The position numbers were made by a program, and so were the translations under genes. From the NCBI GenBank assembly GCA_013399875.1, contig VXAZ01008267.1:1011141-1075140 (forward strand): a DNA stretch of 64,000 nucleotides, in the 5' to 3' direction. The stretch is from Gymnorhina tibicen (lineage: Eukaryota; Chordata; Aves; Passeriformes; Artamidae). This document shows, one piece after another, positions 1 through 10,845 of the stretch (position 1 is its first letter; each line of letters begins with the position of its first letter). The notes under the pieces were generated by a model. It did not search any database and was not told the origin of the DNA. It saw only the letters and a list, made by a program, of their open reading frames with translations.

Positions 1-3000
1 TTGCCAAAGAAAAATTGCTGGGGACAAGTGGGACTAGATTAGAGTTTATTCTAGAAGATCAGGAAATGGAAATGGTGTTTTCACTTAGATTTGGATGTCT
101 GGTTTTCAGAGGAGTCTCCTCAAAAGCAATGCATCCACTGAGTTAGATTTGGAAATGAATGGGTTGTTCTTTCAGAGGATGATGACTGCTGGTAGTCACA
201 GCCCTGGCTCTCGTGCTACAAATACTGGCTTTCAGATGTTTGTAATCCTAATTAGTCTTCCAGGCACATTTCTCCAGAATGTTGGGTTGCTTCCAGAATA
301 CAGGCCAGGATCTTTGTCTTGGATGATGATACCTCTTCTCCTTTCAGGAGTTACTGGACCAGCAATTCAGCTGGAGTCATCTAACTGGTCAGACAAACTG
401 AATCATACAAACTGGTCTCACTCATCAGAGGAAATTTCACATTCTTGCACACACAGGAACACAGGAAAGACTCCCACATTTTTAAATGACTAATCAAAGA
501 TATAGCCATTTGTGAAAGAGGTTGAAAATATGACTCTGTCCTTACACTGGTGTCAGAAGTGCCATAGACACAGCACATACTTCTACTTTGTAGCAATGGA
601 TTAGTTCAAATCTACCAAACATGTTATCACCTATTCTAACTTTCTGATAAAGACATTTAACTTGCAGAGTGTAGAGAGAAAACAATTTTCCATCTCAACT
701 AAAAATAAAAATAATAGCTCAATTGAATACAGGAAGTATGAAACGCTCTTCAAAACAGGAAGGAGAGGATGCTTTCTGGATGAACAACTCATCTAGATGC
801 ACGTTATTGTCTAGTCCAAGTGGATTTCATTCCAGATGAGCATCTTTTTTGTACTGCTGCCTGTGTAGGTGGGATACATTACATGTTTGTCTTTCATTAG
901 TAGACTTGAGTTTATACAATTAATAAATATTTAAAATAAAAAAGTTCTCAGAAGTCTGGTCTTTTAGATATAGCTCTTGAATATAAAGCACTGCATAGAA
1001 AAATAAAGTCACTTGAAATGCAGTTTATATTCCAGTAACTTCTTTTTAACATCTTGATGTTGTACGGTAATATTATACCATAAGAGAGGGAAAAAGTACA
1101 TGTTTGGGGGGTGCGGGGGAGTCTAAAACAAGGATTTTGAGACTGAAACAATTTTTAGAAAAGTTACAGGAAACCCAGTTAAATGGATGCCAAAAATTTT
1201 CCAACAAGCCAAGCCAAATTCAGTGTAATCTAAGGAACATCAGAGGAACACTCAGAGCCTTGCTATGATTATCTGTGTCTGTGCCTCAGCACAGTCCAAT
1301 TTTAAGTGCAGCGTGACTTAGCAGGGTGTTCATAAACCTAACCTTCCACTTAAGTCACATTAAAACTGAATTAAGCATCCCACTGAAGTGCCATACCATA
1401 TGCTCAAGTACCACGCAAGGTACTGATTGAAGGAGAAATGCAATTATTCCAAACTCAGACATACCTGAAGCATTCTTCCCCTCCAGCAAATCATGTGCTA
1501 CAGCTGAGCTGGCAATGGCTTTCATCCAGCTAACATTGTCATGATTTCTTATACTCTGCAGAGATGGGGTTATCTCATTCCCCGCCTCCCTTCCCTCCTT
1601 CTCACAATTTCATGGCAATTAATATGCAAACACACTAAAGAGGTTTATTCTTAAATGCACTGCCTTGTAATTTAAAACATGGAAGATCCAGAGCTAGTGC
1701 ATTGCCGCATCAGCAGAGATACACAACTCTGTATGGATGCAATCTTTCCCACAGCACCCTGAATTCAGAGACTGGCAGAAACCAGACCTTGCTGAGCTCT
1801 CATGATGAATCAGTTACACTTAGGAGTCTCACACACCTCCACCAGGACAGAAATAAACTGAACTTAAAATAGGGGTTTTCGTTTCTCTACCCTCCCCCTG
1901 CTTTCTCATCTTTTAGATAGATGTACTCTTTGGCTTATTCCTACTCACAAGAGGAAAACAGAGGATGCATTAGGCTGGTAGTTCAATGTACAAAGATGAA
2001 AGGCTAAAAATCGAGCCAAAGGATCATAAAACTTTCAAGGCTAACTGATGGGATGCTGACTGAGTGTATCTATTTGTGTGCCTTTACAAATTATTCTGCA
2101 GATAAGAAAGGACCCTTCATAGTTTTTTTTCTACCACCTCAGCTAGTCCAAGCAAAAGAGCAAGCCTTGATGGCTCGTGCTTGCACCTCCCAGACCTGCA
2201 TTGCAGGATGCCAAAGGACCCCTCTTGCTGCGGATGGTCACCAAGAAGATGGACTTTCTGGCTAGGCAGCCCTACTGCAAGATATCAAAGCAAAAATCAA
2301 GTAGACCTGTGGCTGTGCAGAGGTCAACACAATGAGCAGAGAGCTGCGGTAACCTTCCCTCAGCAATCCAAACTGCTGGAGGCCAAATGAGCGAGTCTGA
2401 TACAGTCACAGCCAAATCTAGGTCTGGAAGAAAAATTCTTCACTGGACAGAACATCTGTTGTCCAGCCCAGAAACTGCAGATGTGGATCTCAGTGGCCTA
2501 TCCAACAACTGGCGGTGGGGAATACAAACTTGCTGCGGGTGAACGAAGGTGCCTTGAGGAGCTGCTTGACTATCCAGAAGCAGCAAGGCGCCTGGAGGGG
2601 CCCTGTACACCTCGTGGGGTGCCTTGCCAACACCATCACTACAGAACCTGAAAAACTCATTAAAACATCTGAGTTAGACTAACAGGAAACCCCCGCTCAG
2701 ACTAAGGGGACAGTCATTCGCTACGTAGAAAGAGCAATACAAAATACTTTATGTTCATTATGCACATCTCAAACATCGATCCCTCCATGGCACCAAGTAA
2801 AGCTGTCACAGTGTTGTTTTTCAGTCTCCAGCTTTTCACTCATCAGACAGTGATGAGCTGTGATCACTAGCCATCCTAACCAAGGACAAACCTCACACAC
2901 CCAGTCACAAGCAGTTTGAGTGTTTGAAACAGATGGTTAAAGAAATACCCTGTATAAATCAGAAAATTCTGCTAACAGCTTACAGGCAAAAAAAAAAAGT

Positions 3001-4040
3001 TCTGATTCTCTCAACAAAATACATTTCTGAACAGCTCAGAAAAGCTGTTCTTTTCACAAGCAGAGACTTCTATGATGCTGGTTATTTTACAATAGATTCC
3101 CTGGTACTACAGGAGTGTTTTGGCTGGAAGATTCCCTTGGCCATAACAACAGCTGAATTTGAATTTCAATTCTCACAGTCTATGCAGTGCAGACTTCCCT
3201 TTCAGGAAGCACTTTAGTCCTCTAAATTTCAAATTCCAGGTTTTAGTAGGCTTGGCAAAACACTGGGTTCCATAATTGTGCGTGCAAAATATTGAAAGTA
3301 TGAGTGGAAGCCAACAATCCCATCCTGCACAGGCAGGGCAGCTATGTTTGCAAAAAATCCTCTCCCGTGAAGGACTCTGGATCCAGAAATGTATTATAAC
3401 TGTTGCAGCTCTGTTTTTATTGTACAGTCAATGCAACTAAGATCTGAAATAAGACTGACTTCCAGTCTGGTACAGGAAAATAGTGGCAGAGAAGAGACCA
3501 TAAAATCTGTGTAATTTTTCTGGTTTTCATTGCTTGGGCAGTAGGCAGTGTCAAAGTGGTAGGAGGGTGACTAGAGGAGCCTGGGTTGCCCAGGGACCTC
3601 CTCACTGCAGAAGGCACCAACCACTTGCCATTCCATCAACAGCAGCTGAGCAGCAGGTTCTCCCAGAGCCTTTGATCTAGACCAAAATACAGCCTGTTCC
3701 TTTCACTGCAAGACCATCACCTCCTACAGAGAAAGATATCATCTCTTGAATTCATTGTGGCTCAGCATGAGACCCGAACCACCCCAGATTTTGGAGCCCT
3801 AGATGTATGACTTAGTGTAAAATATCTCAAGAGATGCAGTTGAACAATTTCAGGAAAATGGATTTTAGCTGCTACTTTCTTTCTTGTGTACTGACTGCTT
3901 ATCTTGATGCGCTGTTACATTTCCCTCACCGCACAATGAATCAGGAAGAGTAAATACATGTGGACCTGAGGCAGTAGCCTGCTGATAAGTCTGTTCTACC
4001 ACTCACTGGTACAATCTAATGCTGTGTGCGACAAAATCAA
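1..4040. other. Non-coding stretch, no gene recognised
   Basis: I find no convincing exon, RNA gene or intact mobile element here. Open frames on both strands are short, overlap each other, and lack recognisable domains. The base composition is AT-rich with few CpG. Small items are a G-rich patch at 1106-1119 (runs of six and five G) and a run of A at about 2990-2998. The stretch lies downstream (3') of the candidate minus-strand poly(A) site at 4083-4088, so it would be intergenic if that site is real. Confidence 0.5.
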
Positions 4041-4082
4041 ACCAACCATCTTCCACAACACACAGTCTCTGTAGCTGTATTT

Positions 4083-4088
4083 TTTATT
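4083..4088 (-). terminator. Candidate polyadenylation signal (AATAAA), minus strand
   Basis: On the minus strand an AATAAA hexamer sits in an A-rich context. It is followed 25-40 bases later (plus coordinates about 4043-4062) by a GT-rich element reading TGTGTGTTGTGG. Hexamer plus downstream GT-rich element is the standard vertebrate cleavage and polyadenylation layout. The sequence before it (plus 4090-4200) is AT-rich and UTR-like, with several TATATG words. AATAAA alone is common by chance. The downstream element and the open frame ending at 4980 raise the odds. Confidence 0.45.
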
Positions 4089-4699
4089 TTCTACAGTGAC
4101 AACAAAGCAGGTTTGTAAAAAACATGTGCACCTAGTTCATATACATATATAAACATACACATATACATTAATTCCAGTACTGTACATAGCCATGAATGGA
4201 AACAAGTCAACTTGACAATTAGCCAATATAAAGAGAGCTAAAAGAAATTTTTGCTCATACACCTATCCCCACTTCCCCTGCCAAAATGTGGTTTAGCCAT
4301 CACTTTTTCCTATTAAAAAAAAAAAAAAGAAGTGTAAATGTTTCCTCTGTTCCTGTGTTAAGACATGCAGAAATAGGAAAAGTTACTAACACGATGACTC
4401 TCTGGACAAAACTTCATAACTTCTATACCCAAAGGGTAATATTTTGGTATTATTGTGGTTGACAATACTCAGAAATTAACAGAGCCAGGATTCCTTCCCC
4501 AAGCAATTCAAATGCACAGATTAAATAAAATACAGAAAAAGGGAAAGACTGTAACATGTTCGATCCCATGCAGTCATTAACTTCAAGTATGGTTGCCTTT
4601 AGCACAATACCTCTAAAGAGTCATGTAGTTCTTAGAAATTTCAGACTTAGGAGAGAAGGCTCTCAATCTGAAAAAAGTTTTAAGTGCAGTGAAGCTGCA

Positions 4700-4772
4700 G
4701 CAGGGTTTAAGTGACTTGGTGAAACTTAAGAGAAAAGAGAAAGTCAGCACCAGAGCTGAGAGCAGCACAGCC
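4700..4772 (-). repeat. Possible MIR-type SINE fragment
   Basis: The plus strand contains TTTAAGTGACTTGGTGAAAC, then AAGTCAGCACCAGAGCTGAG. This matches, in order and spacing, the reverse complement of the MIR core (TTAAGTGACTTGCCC, then AAGTGGCAGAGCTGGGAT), so the element would run on the minus strand. MIR copies are old and sparse in sauropsids, so divergence is expected. Similarity was judged by eye from memory of the consensus. Confidence 0.35.
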
Positions 4773-4979
4773 TGATCCTGTTGTAAACCCTTTCAGTCAC
4801 TGTGCAGCCTTGATCCTTCAAAAACTCAGAACACTACCAAGGTTCAGAGCATCTTTTTCAGGAACCTACTGTTTGCAGCATGAATTCCCTGAAAAAAAAA
4901 TAGGTAAAAGAAAAAGCAACAAATAGAAGAGGAGCCTAGCTCAGAAAGCAGTATCATACCTTTAAGTGCTTTGACAGTT

Positions 4980-5422
4980 CTAAGTGCTTTCTTCCTGCTC
5001 AGGAGGCTTGTTGGCAGCCTCAGCCGACCTGCAGCCTGCTATGTCTTTAATCATGGGCTTCTGGCCCCGGTTCATCTGGGAGCTGCTTCTACGTTCCTGG
5101 TTAATTTTAGCCTTCCCCATTAGCATTAGGAGAGATGTGATGTCTGGCATGGAGGTAGAGGGGGCACTGGCCCAGACTCGGGGATAGAGTAGAAATCTTA
5201 CTGTAACTGTGACAGGTTTCAGCTTATGCAGAGAGATTTGTAGTCCTTTCACCAATACACAGGATCCAGGCAACACGAGGCCACGGACCAGTGCTCTGCT
5301 CCCTACTGCCGAGGCGGCAAGGGCTGCCTTGCTGCTCACTTCCCCCTCCTCAGTAGTATTTAAAGATGAGAGTAAAGGGAAGAGCTTTGCTGCACTTTTT
5401 GGGGCTGCCTGCTTCCTGTGGC
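4980..5422 (-). CDS. Candidate terminal coding exon of an unrecognised minus-strand gene
   Basis: A pyrimidine-rich acceptor on the minus strand (reading CTCTCTCCTCAG, plus 5423-5434) opens a frame of about 147 codons that stops at 4980-4982. The exon would begin in phase 1. A second acceptor (plus 5144-5146, after CCCCCTCTACC) would give a shorter 54-codon version in the same frame. The last 50 residues are hydrophilic and rich in K, R, E, Q and S, including GKAKINQERRSSSQMNRGQK and ending NKPPEQEEST, which looks more protein-like than other open frames here. I recognise no domain, signal peptide or membrane segment and no family. A UTR-like stretch and a poly(A) signal follow in the right order. 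Against it: the plus strand is also open for 123 codons over part of the interval, as expected of a locally GC-richer patch, and no partner exon upstream is certain. It could instead be a lncRNA exon or chance. Confidence 0.33.
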
Positions 5423-6605
5423 CTGAGGAGAGAGGTGTACATGGGCATGTGTTCCTCACAAACATCCCCAAACAACTCACACATCCCAAAGAGCTGCCAA
5501 CGACTCTGTTCTTGCCCCAGGCAGAAAGCTGGGCAGTCTCTGGCAATAAATCCCAGGAAGAAAATTCAGAAGGACTTTAACTTTCGAAGTCATGCATGAA
5601 TGGCAAAGGCAAGAGACACCATAAAGGAAGAGGTTCTGGATGTCTCCGTGGTTACTTTAAGAAGACACTGACATCTTCAGAGGTTTTTTTTCCCCTCTGG
5701 ACATCATAATTCAAGAGACATGGCCCACATTTATGGGCAGCAAATGTATGAACTGTTTCCCAGGACCATCACAGTAGAAGCAGGATCTTTCTGGTGTACT
5801 AATTACAGGGAACGGTGAGGATGAAAAAAGTGCACTCCAAAACTCCTTGTAGATGCATTAAAGATGACATCTCTGCTCAGAGGCTCTCCCAGAGCATCCC
5901 GTCGGACTCTACTTGTCATGTCACTTTATATTATTTGATGTGATGCCATACACGGCTGATAAAACCAGAGAGACATACACCACAATAATGTAATCGTGCC
6001 TCCAGAAAATGGCAAAATTAGTCCCCTGTGACATTGTGACCAAGTAAATTAAAGCCAGAGTGGAAAAAATAAGTTTTGCGTGTATTTTTTTGTGACTTAG
6101 TATGAAATTATTCATTTAGTTTTACTCTCCAAAACTTCTTGCAAGCAGCTGGCCCTATAAAATAGGGACAGTCCTACAGAGGGAATATAAACTGCCCTTT
6201 TGTATGTGTAAACGAAGAGCAGCCACAAAATACATCCTGTTGACAAAAAGATATAAAAACCACTGGAGAGAAGGAGTAAGTTAGGTACGCTGCAACACAA
6301 CATTCGTTACTTCATCACATCTTTCTGGGAAAATGATGATGCTTGCCATCACGTCAAATTAGAAGGCATCTTCCTTTCAATTTAACAATGTGTTCCCAGT
6401 CCAGGCCTCTAGCCTCCAGGATTGTAGGTCTTGAGCTGTGAGTCAGCAGAGCTATTGCATTGCTTAACTTCAAGCCTCACTCACGGAGCCTTTCCCGAAA
6501 GGAGTGTAGTGCCATTACCTCCCTCCCTGGCTATTACCCCACCTTCAAGGAGCTGAAGCTGTCTGTCTGTCCTTGTTTGCTTCATCAAAATCTCTCTTTT
6601 GTTCA

Positions 6606-6697
6606 AGCTGCCATACTGGATCAGACAAAAGGTCCATTTCACCTGAAATTCTGGGGTCTAACAGTACTCCATGGCCCCTAGTATGCTTGCAAGGGAA
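6606..6697. repeat. Ancient sauropsid-type interspersed repeat
   Basis: The segment reads GCCATACTGGATCAGACAAA, then GGTCCATTTCACC, then GTCTAACAGTACTCCATGGC. It aligns in order with a repeat I know as abundant in turtle and crocodilian genomes (GCCATACTGGGTCAGACCAATGG, then TCCATCTAGCCCAGTATCCTG, then TCTGACAGTGGCCA). I do not recall its family name with certainty. It supports a sauropsid origin for the window. Divergence of roughly a quarter suggests old age. Confidence 0.55.
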
Positions 6698-9376
6698 ACA
6701 CTGTCCTAGCTTCTCTCACCCACTGTACTTTCTCTGCTATCCTTGATTAATACATAGGTTGTAGCAACCATAACGTATAAATATTTTTGACATGAAATGG
6801 AACTATTATTGATGTTAAATCATCCTATAAAAGCACTTATGGTAGATTTCACAGATACTGGATAGCATATAAATGCTTTCTGCTGTCAAGCACTGTTTTG
6901 GGAAATATAAACACCTTAAGTTCTTTATGTATATAGAACACAGACTGCACGATTAGCTTGACCTGTCTTTAGCTCTTCTCAATCCTTTCCCAATTCTATT
7001 AGAGTTGCCCATTTTCCCCTTAAGGACAGTAACAACAAAGACCAGAAGCAGGACTGAGGGAAACCAAGCCTAAATTCTTCTTCAAACATATTTTTAAAAG
7101 TTTGGGCCCAAATATTTCAGTCATTTCTGAGAACAAAGCCTGAGGAAAAAAGCATTTTTTTAGCTGACATTAAAAAAACCACTGTGCACTTACAAGAAAA
7201 ACACTCAAGCCTTCTTGTTCTGAGGGTGGGACTTGGGATTTGGCTGCAGGAGCACAGGGACTGTGACACCCAAGTCATGACTGCGAGAGTGGGAAGCCTC
7301 ACAGCGGAGATCGCAGAGGGACAGCAAAGAATGCAGCAAATGGGCAGAAGTGGCAGGAATCAGTGGGCAGAGATGAGAAATACCCACGTACAAAGGCATT
7401 GCTTACCAGAGCATCTCCCCGTCCCGAGGCTGAGACTGAGCCCGGCTCGCCTGATGTTCACCATCCCTCTGTGCAAGGAGATGGTGACCAATGGCCTCTC
7501 TCCCTGCCCTTGCCTAGGTCCCTATGGATAAGCAGCAATTATGGATGGTCAGTAACTACGTTATTTAAAGTGCCAGAGGTCTGTGTAATACTTTTTAAGG
7601 CCCCAGGTGCAGTTCAGGCGACAAATAAATGCCTTAACAATGTTGTGTTGCAAAATATTTGGGGGCAGAAATAGTCTTTTAAAAGCAAACTGGGAAGATA
7701 TACACAGGGAAACAGTAAAGACCAGCACTTATAAAACTAAATTGGGCAATATTAGCTAACGCCTGAAGCAAGGCTGTCTCTGCAAGCTTAAAGCAGTTCT
7801 TTTTATGCTTGTTTGTTGGGATACTGTCTTGCAATTCCACAAGTACTTAGAATTTTTTCCTTACAATCCCTTATCAGAGTTACTGCAAAGGAAAGAGAAG
7901 CTTCAGAAATACAATAGTCTTAGATACAACATAAAACTGTTTATATAGTCCAGATTCTGTAGAAAATAACTTCTTTGGGGAGATGAGGCTGGGGACCGCA
8001 GATGAAACAATTTAGTCTCACATGTAATGCAACAGAATATGGGCCAGCAAATCAGCTTTACTATTCACTTCTTCCTAGATAATACTATGTTAGATGAACT
8101 AACTCTTCACTGGACTAATATATATTACTCTTTTTTTAGGAACCTGACCTAAGCTGATTTGCATTGTTTGCTGAATTGCATGAGCATTCACAGAGCGGAC
8201 CCCTCTACCAGAAGATTGCCAAATCACAGATTTTTCTCTTTTACCTTTCTTTGGCTAACTTCCCACAAGGTAGCACAAAGTCATCATAATGTACATTTAT
8301 TTCAATGAAGCACCAAGAAAATAACTGTGGTAATGTTTGTGAAACACCAAGTTACCATAATGACAAGCATCAGACTAAGCCAGGAACAAACTGTTTTATC
8401 TTAAATATCACAAGTAAATAAGACAGAATGCTAAGTACTGAATAAGAAAAAGCTGTAATATTACTTGAGAAACAATCACCCATTCTGAGCAAGGAGGAGG
8501 AGAGACTTTGCATTCATGTGGTTAAACACTACCATTAAAGCAATGGAGATGAGTAAAGAGTGCACTGCAGTTTGACTCCTGGTATTTCTTGAGTGCCTAA
8601 TTTTACAAGCTTTATGACATTCTTCTAATATTTCTCCTAGGTAAGCATCTGATATAAATATCATGGCTTTTAAAACAAAACCAAAACACAGCAAAACTCA
8701 AACAAGCAAATTCTTTGGTGTTAGGGACAATAGCCCATCGTTTGATAAACTTCTGTCTCTGAAAAAATGCCTGGTAGAGTTTTGAAGTAATTCCGTGAAC
8801 CAGTTCAATTACCTTCCTGTAAGTAAGCACTGCTTAACGCTGAACTAACACATTGCTCTTGCAATGCTTTCTCAGACTGCTGGGCTACAATGGCTCCTTG
8901 GACCTGATCAGACACTCAATCAGGCACCAAGTCTGGGGAAACGCACCCACTTGGGCAGGAAGAATAGACTACTTCTTTTTGCTTCTGGAGCATCTAGCAC
9001 AGCCCTGAGACATGCTGATAGGGAAGTGGCTGGCTCAGAGCACAGCTGTGTAACATATGCATTTTACTAGGGTTGATGATTCATGATTTCTATCTAGCAG
9101 TTTCATCTGGTTATTGTATCAGACAGAGCAAGGAGATTCCATAATGTGCGCTCTGGAGCCAAGGCAACAGCTACTCATTTCTCCCCAGCACCCTCATATG
9201 GGGATGCACCAACCCCTGAGCTCACCCGCTGACACAACTTGCTGCAGAGTTGCCTTTTTTCTCTCCTCTTTCCTGGAAGCAGCCTATGTAAGCATGGATA
9301 TGTGTGTGTGTGATTTACTCTGCATCGTCCCCCACTAGATGAGCCAGACTATGCCCACATTTAATTTCCCTGAGTG

Positions 9377-9640
9377 CTACTTTGCTGAGAGTTGGCTGAT
9401 TCTCATTTGCTCCTCTTGCATCAGGCCACTCTGGCCCCAGTGGGAGCCCACCTTCCCCATGCACTTCCTGTTCTGATCCGGAGCTAGAGCTACCTCCTTC
9501 CTCCCAGCCACCATGGGGCAGGCAGGGTAGGGGGTAATGCTGGCTGCCTGGGCAGCTGACTGAAGCTCTTCTTCTTCTTTGGGGGCTGGTTGCTCTGCAC
9601 TGGTTGTCTCAGAGAACAGAGCAGCTTCTTGCCTGTATGT
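9377..9640 (-). other. Exon-like open segment, minus strand (weak)
   Basis: The minus strand is open for about 85 codons after a weak acceptor (CTGTTCTCTGAG or TACATACAG) and stops at 9377. The translation is hydrophilic, with a QPAPKEEEELQSAAQAA stretch. Possible donors on the minus strand are GAG followed by GTAGCT and AAG followed by GTGGGC. I recognise no family. It could be an internal exon of the same minus-strand gene as 4980-5422, but splice sites are mediocre and no phase-compatible partner was established. Confidence 0.17.
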
Positions 9641-10587
9641 ATAACCAATTTGCATCAGTGCAAAAAACTCGCCTCTGGCAGGATATTACTTCCCTGCCTG
9701 TTGGAAACCTAGCAGAAAAAGTGGGAACAGTAAGATTTTTCAAAAACAGCTGCCTAAATCTTTACCACCTACTGAGAGGGTCCCTGTCTGGGCTGTGAGG
9801 TCAGGTCACAGTCTCTCTGGTTCCTCAGTGGTGTTGGATTGTTGAATACCCGAACTGCAGAAAACTTGCATTTGTGTGTGGCCATGAAGGGAGCCCTACT
9901 GTGACAGAGGCCGGGATCCCATCAGATACAGGTTTGGAAATGGTCATCCAAGAAATGGAAGTGCCCTCCCCTTCCCTTTCTGAATGGAGATAGCCACAAC
10001 ACCAACACATAAGGATTTATTAACTGTGCCTATTCAGCAGCACTGCTCTACTACAAAACTACAGCAGGGTAAACACAGCACTTTAGAGTCAGACTAGGAG
10101 TGCAAAGATTCTTTCTTCTCTTAGACCACCCAATTTCCAAACACTGGTCAATGAAGATTCATCCATTTAGGAGCTGCCAGCTTTGATAGAGTTGCTTACA
10201 CTAGGCTGTATGCATTTTGTCTCTGTAAAAAGACAATTTGACTTGGCAATAGTTTACAAAAGGGTGTTGCTTGAAAATACAAGTGGAAATACTATTTCTA
10301 TGTTTTGTTTGTTTGGATGGTTTTCCATTTCATAGCTTAAGAGAAACCATCATTTAGAAGACATATTCATCAGTTATGAAGGATTCACAACCTCCTTTAT
10401 GGTAACAAAGACTAAACTGTACATGTATCAGTGTTGCGTGGACTTTTTACTTTTGGATGCTAATACTCTTTAAAGTATTGTGTCAATGAAAAGTTTTGTG
10501 AAAATTTAAGTCATAGATGATAAGCCTAACACAGTTACTTTATGTTCCAGGCTGCAAGCCAGCAGACCTGTAACCCTGGAATGGACC

Positions 10588-10845
10588 CCAAGTCTAGTCT
10601 ATCCCCCTAAACTATACACAGAGAAAGGATGACCCAACCATCCTCAACAGACCTAGGCTAACCTGTTCTTAAAAAAATACTCCAGAGAAGGTGATTTTTC
10701 TCTGCTTGCAATTATGCTGAGAACACAATAATCTTTGCAAAACTTTGATCTGGAGAAATTTAATATTTTCCTGAAAGTCATAAAAGACCTCATTAGATAG
10801 CAGTCTATTTAACACTGGTCCCTCTGACACCACAAAACCATCCCC
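10588..10845 (-). mobile_element. CR1-type LINE fragment, degenerate
   Basis: The plus strand reads AGTCTAGTCTATCCCCCTAA, then CCCAACCATCCTCAACAGAC, then GCTAACCTGTTCTTAAAAA, then ACTCCAGAGAAGGTGATTTT. This follows, in order, the antisense of sauropsid CR1 LINE 3' regions (TCCCTGACAGGTGTTTGTC, then TAACCTGCTCTTAAAAATCT, then CCAATGATGGAGATTCC). The best match is 10590-10700. A further piece (GTCTATTTAACACTGGTCCC) may carry the match to about 10845. The element is 5'-truncated, as is usual for CR1, and has no coding capacity left. The family call is by eye. Confidence 0.6.

Larger units (their letters stand above)
4065..4979 (-). other. Candidate 3' UTR of minus-strand terminal exon
   Basis: This roughly 900-base stretch runs from the TAG stop at 4980-4982 to the candidate poly(A) site near 4065. 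It is AT-rich, has stops in all frames, carries a 14-base poly-T on the minus strand (plus 4315-4328), and contains a MIR-like fragment (4700-4772). Length and composition fit a vertebrate 3' UTR. This depends entirely on the upstream exon being real and has no independent support. Confidence 0.35.
5425..10585. other. Intron-like or intergenic stretch
   Basis: Apart from the ancient repeat at 6606-6697 I see no supported gene. Contents include a short (TG)6 run at 9301-9312, a small CpG cluster near 7400-7455, and a purine-biased open frame on the minus strand at 9377-9655 (described separately). If the candidate terminal exon at 4980-5422 is real, this would be intron of the same minus-strand gene. 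Confidence 0.45.

Noticed and set aside
1088..1119. Possible G-quadruplex
   Set aside because: Only three G-runs are within reach, with a 15-base spacer. It does not meet the usual four-run pattern.
3940..4035. Possible MIR 5' half (CTACCACTCACTGGTAC, then GCTGTGTGCGAC)
   Set aside because: The two matching words are separated by too many extra bases to be aligned without a large gap. Too weak to list.
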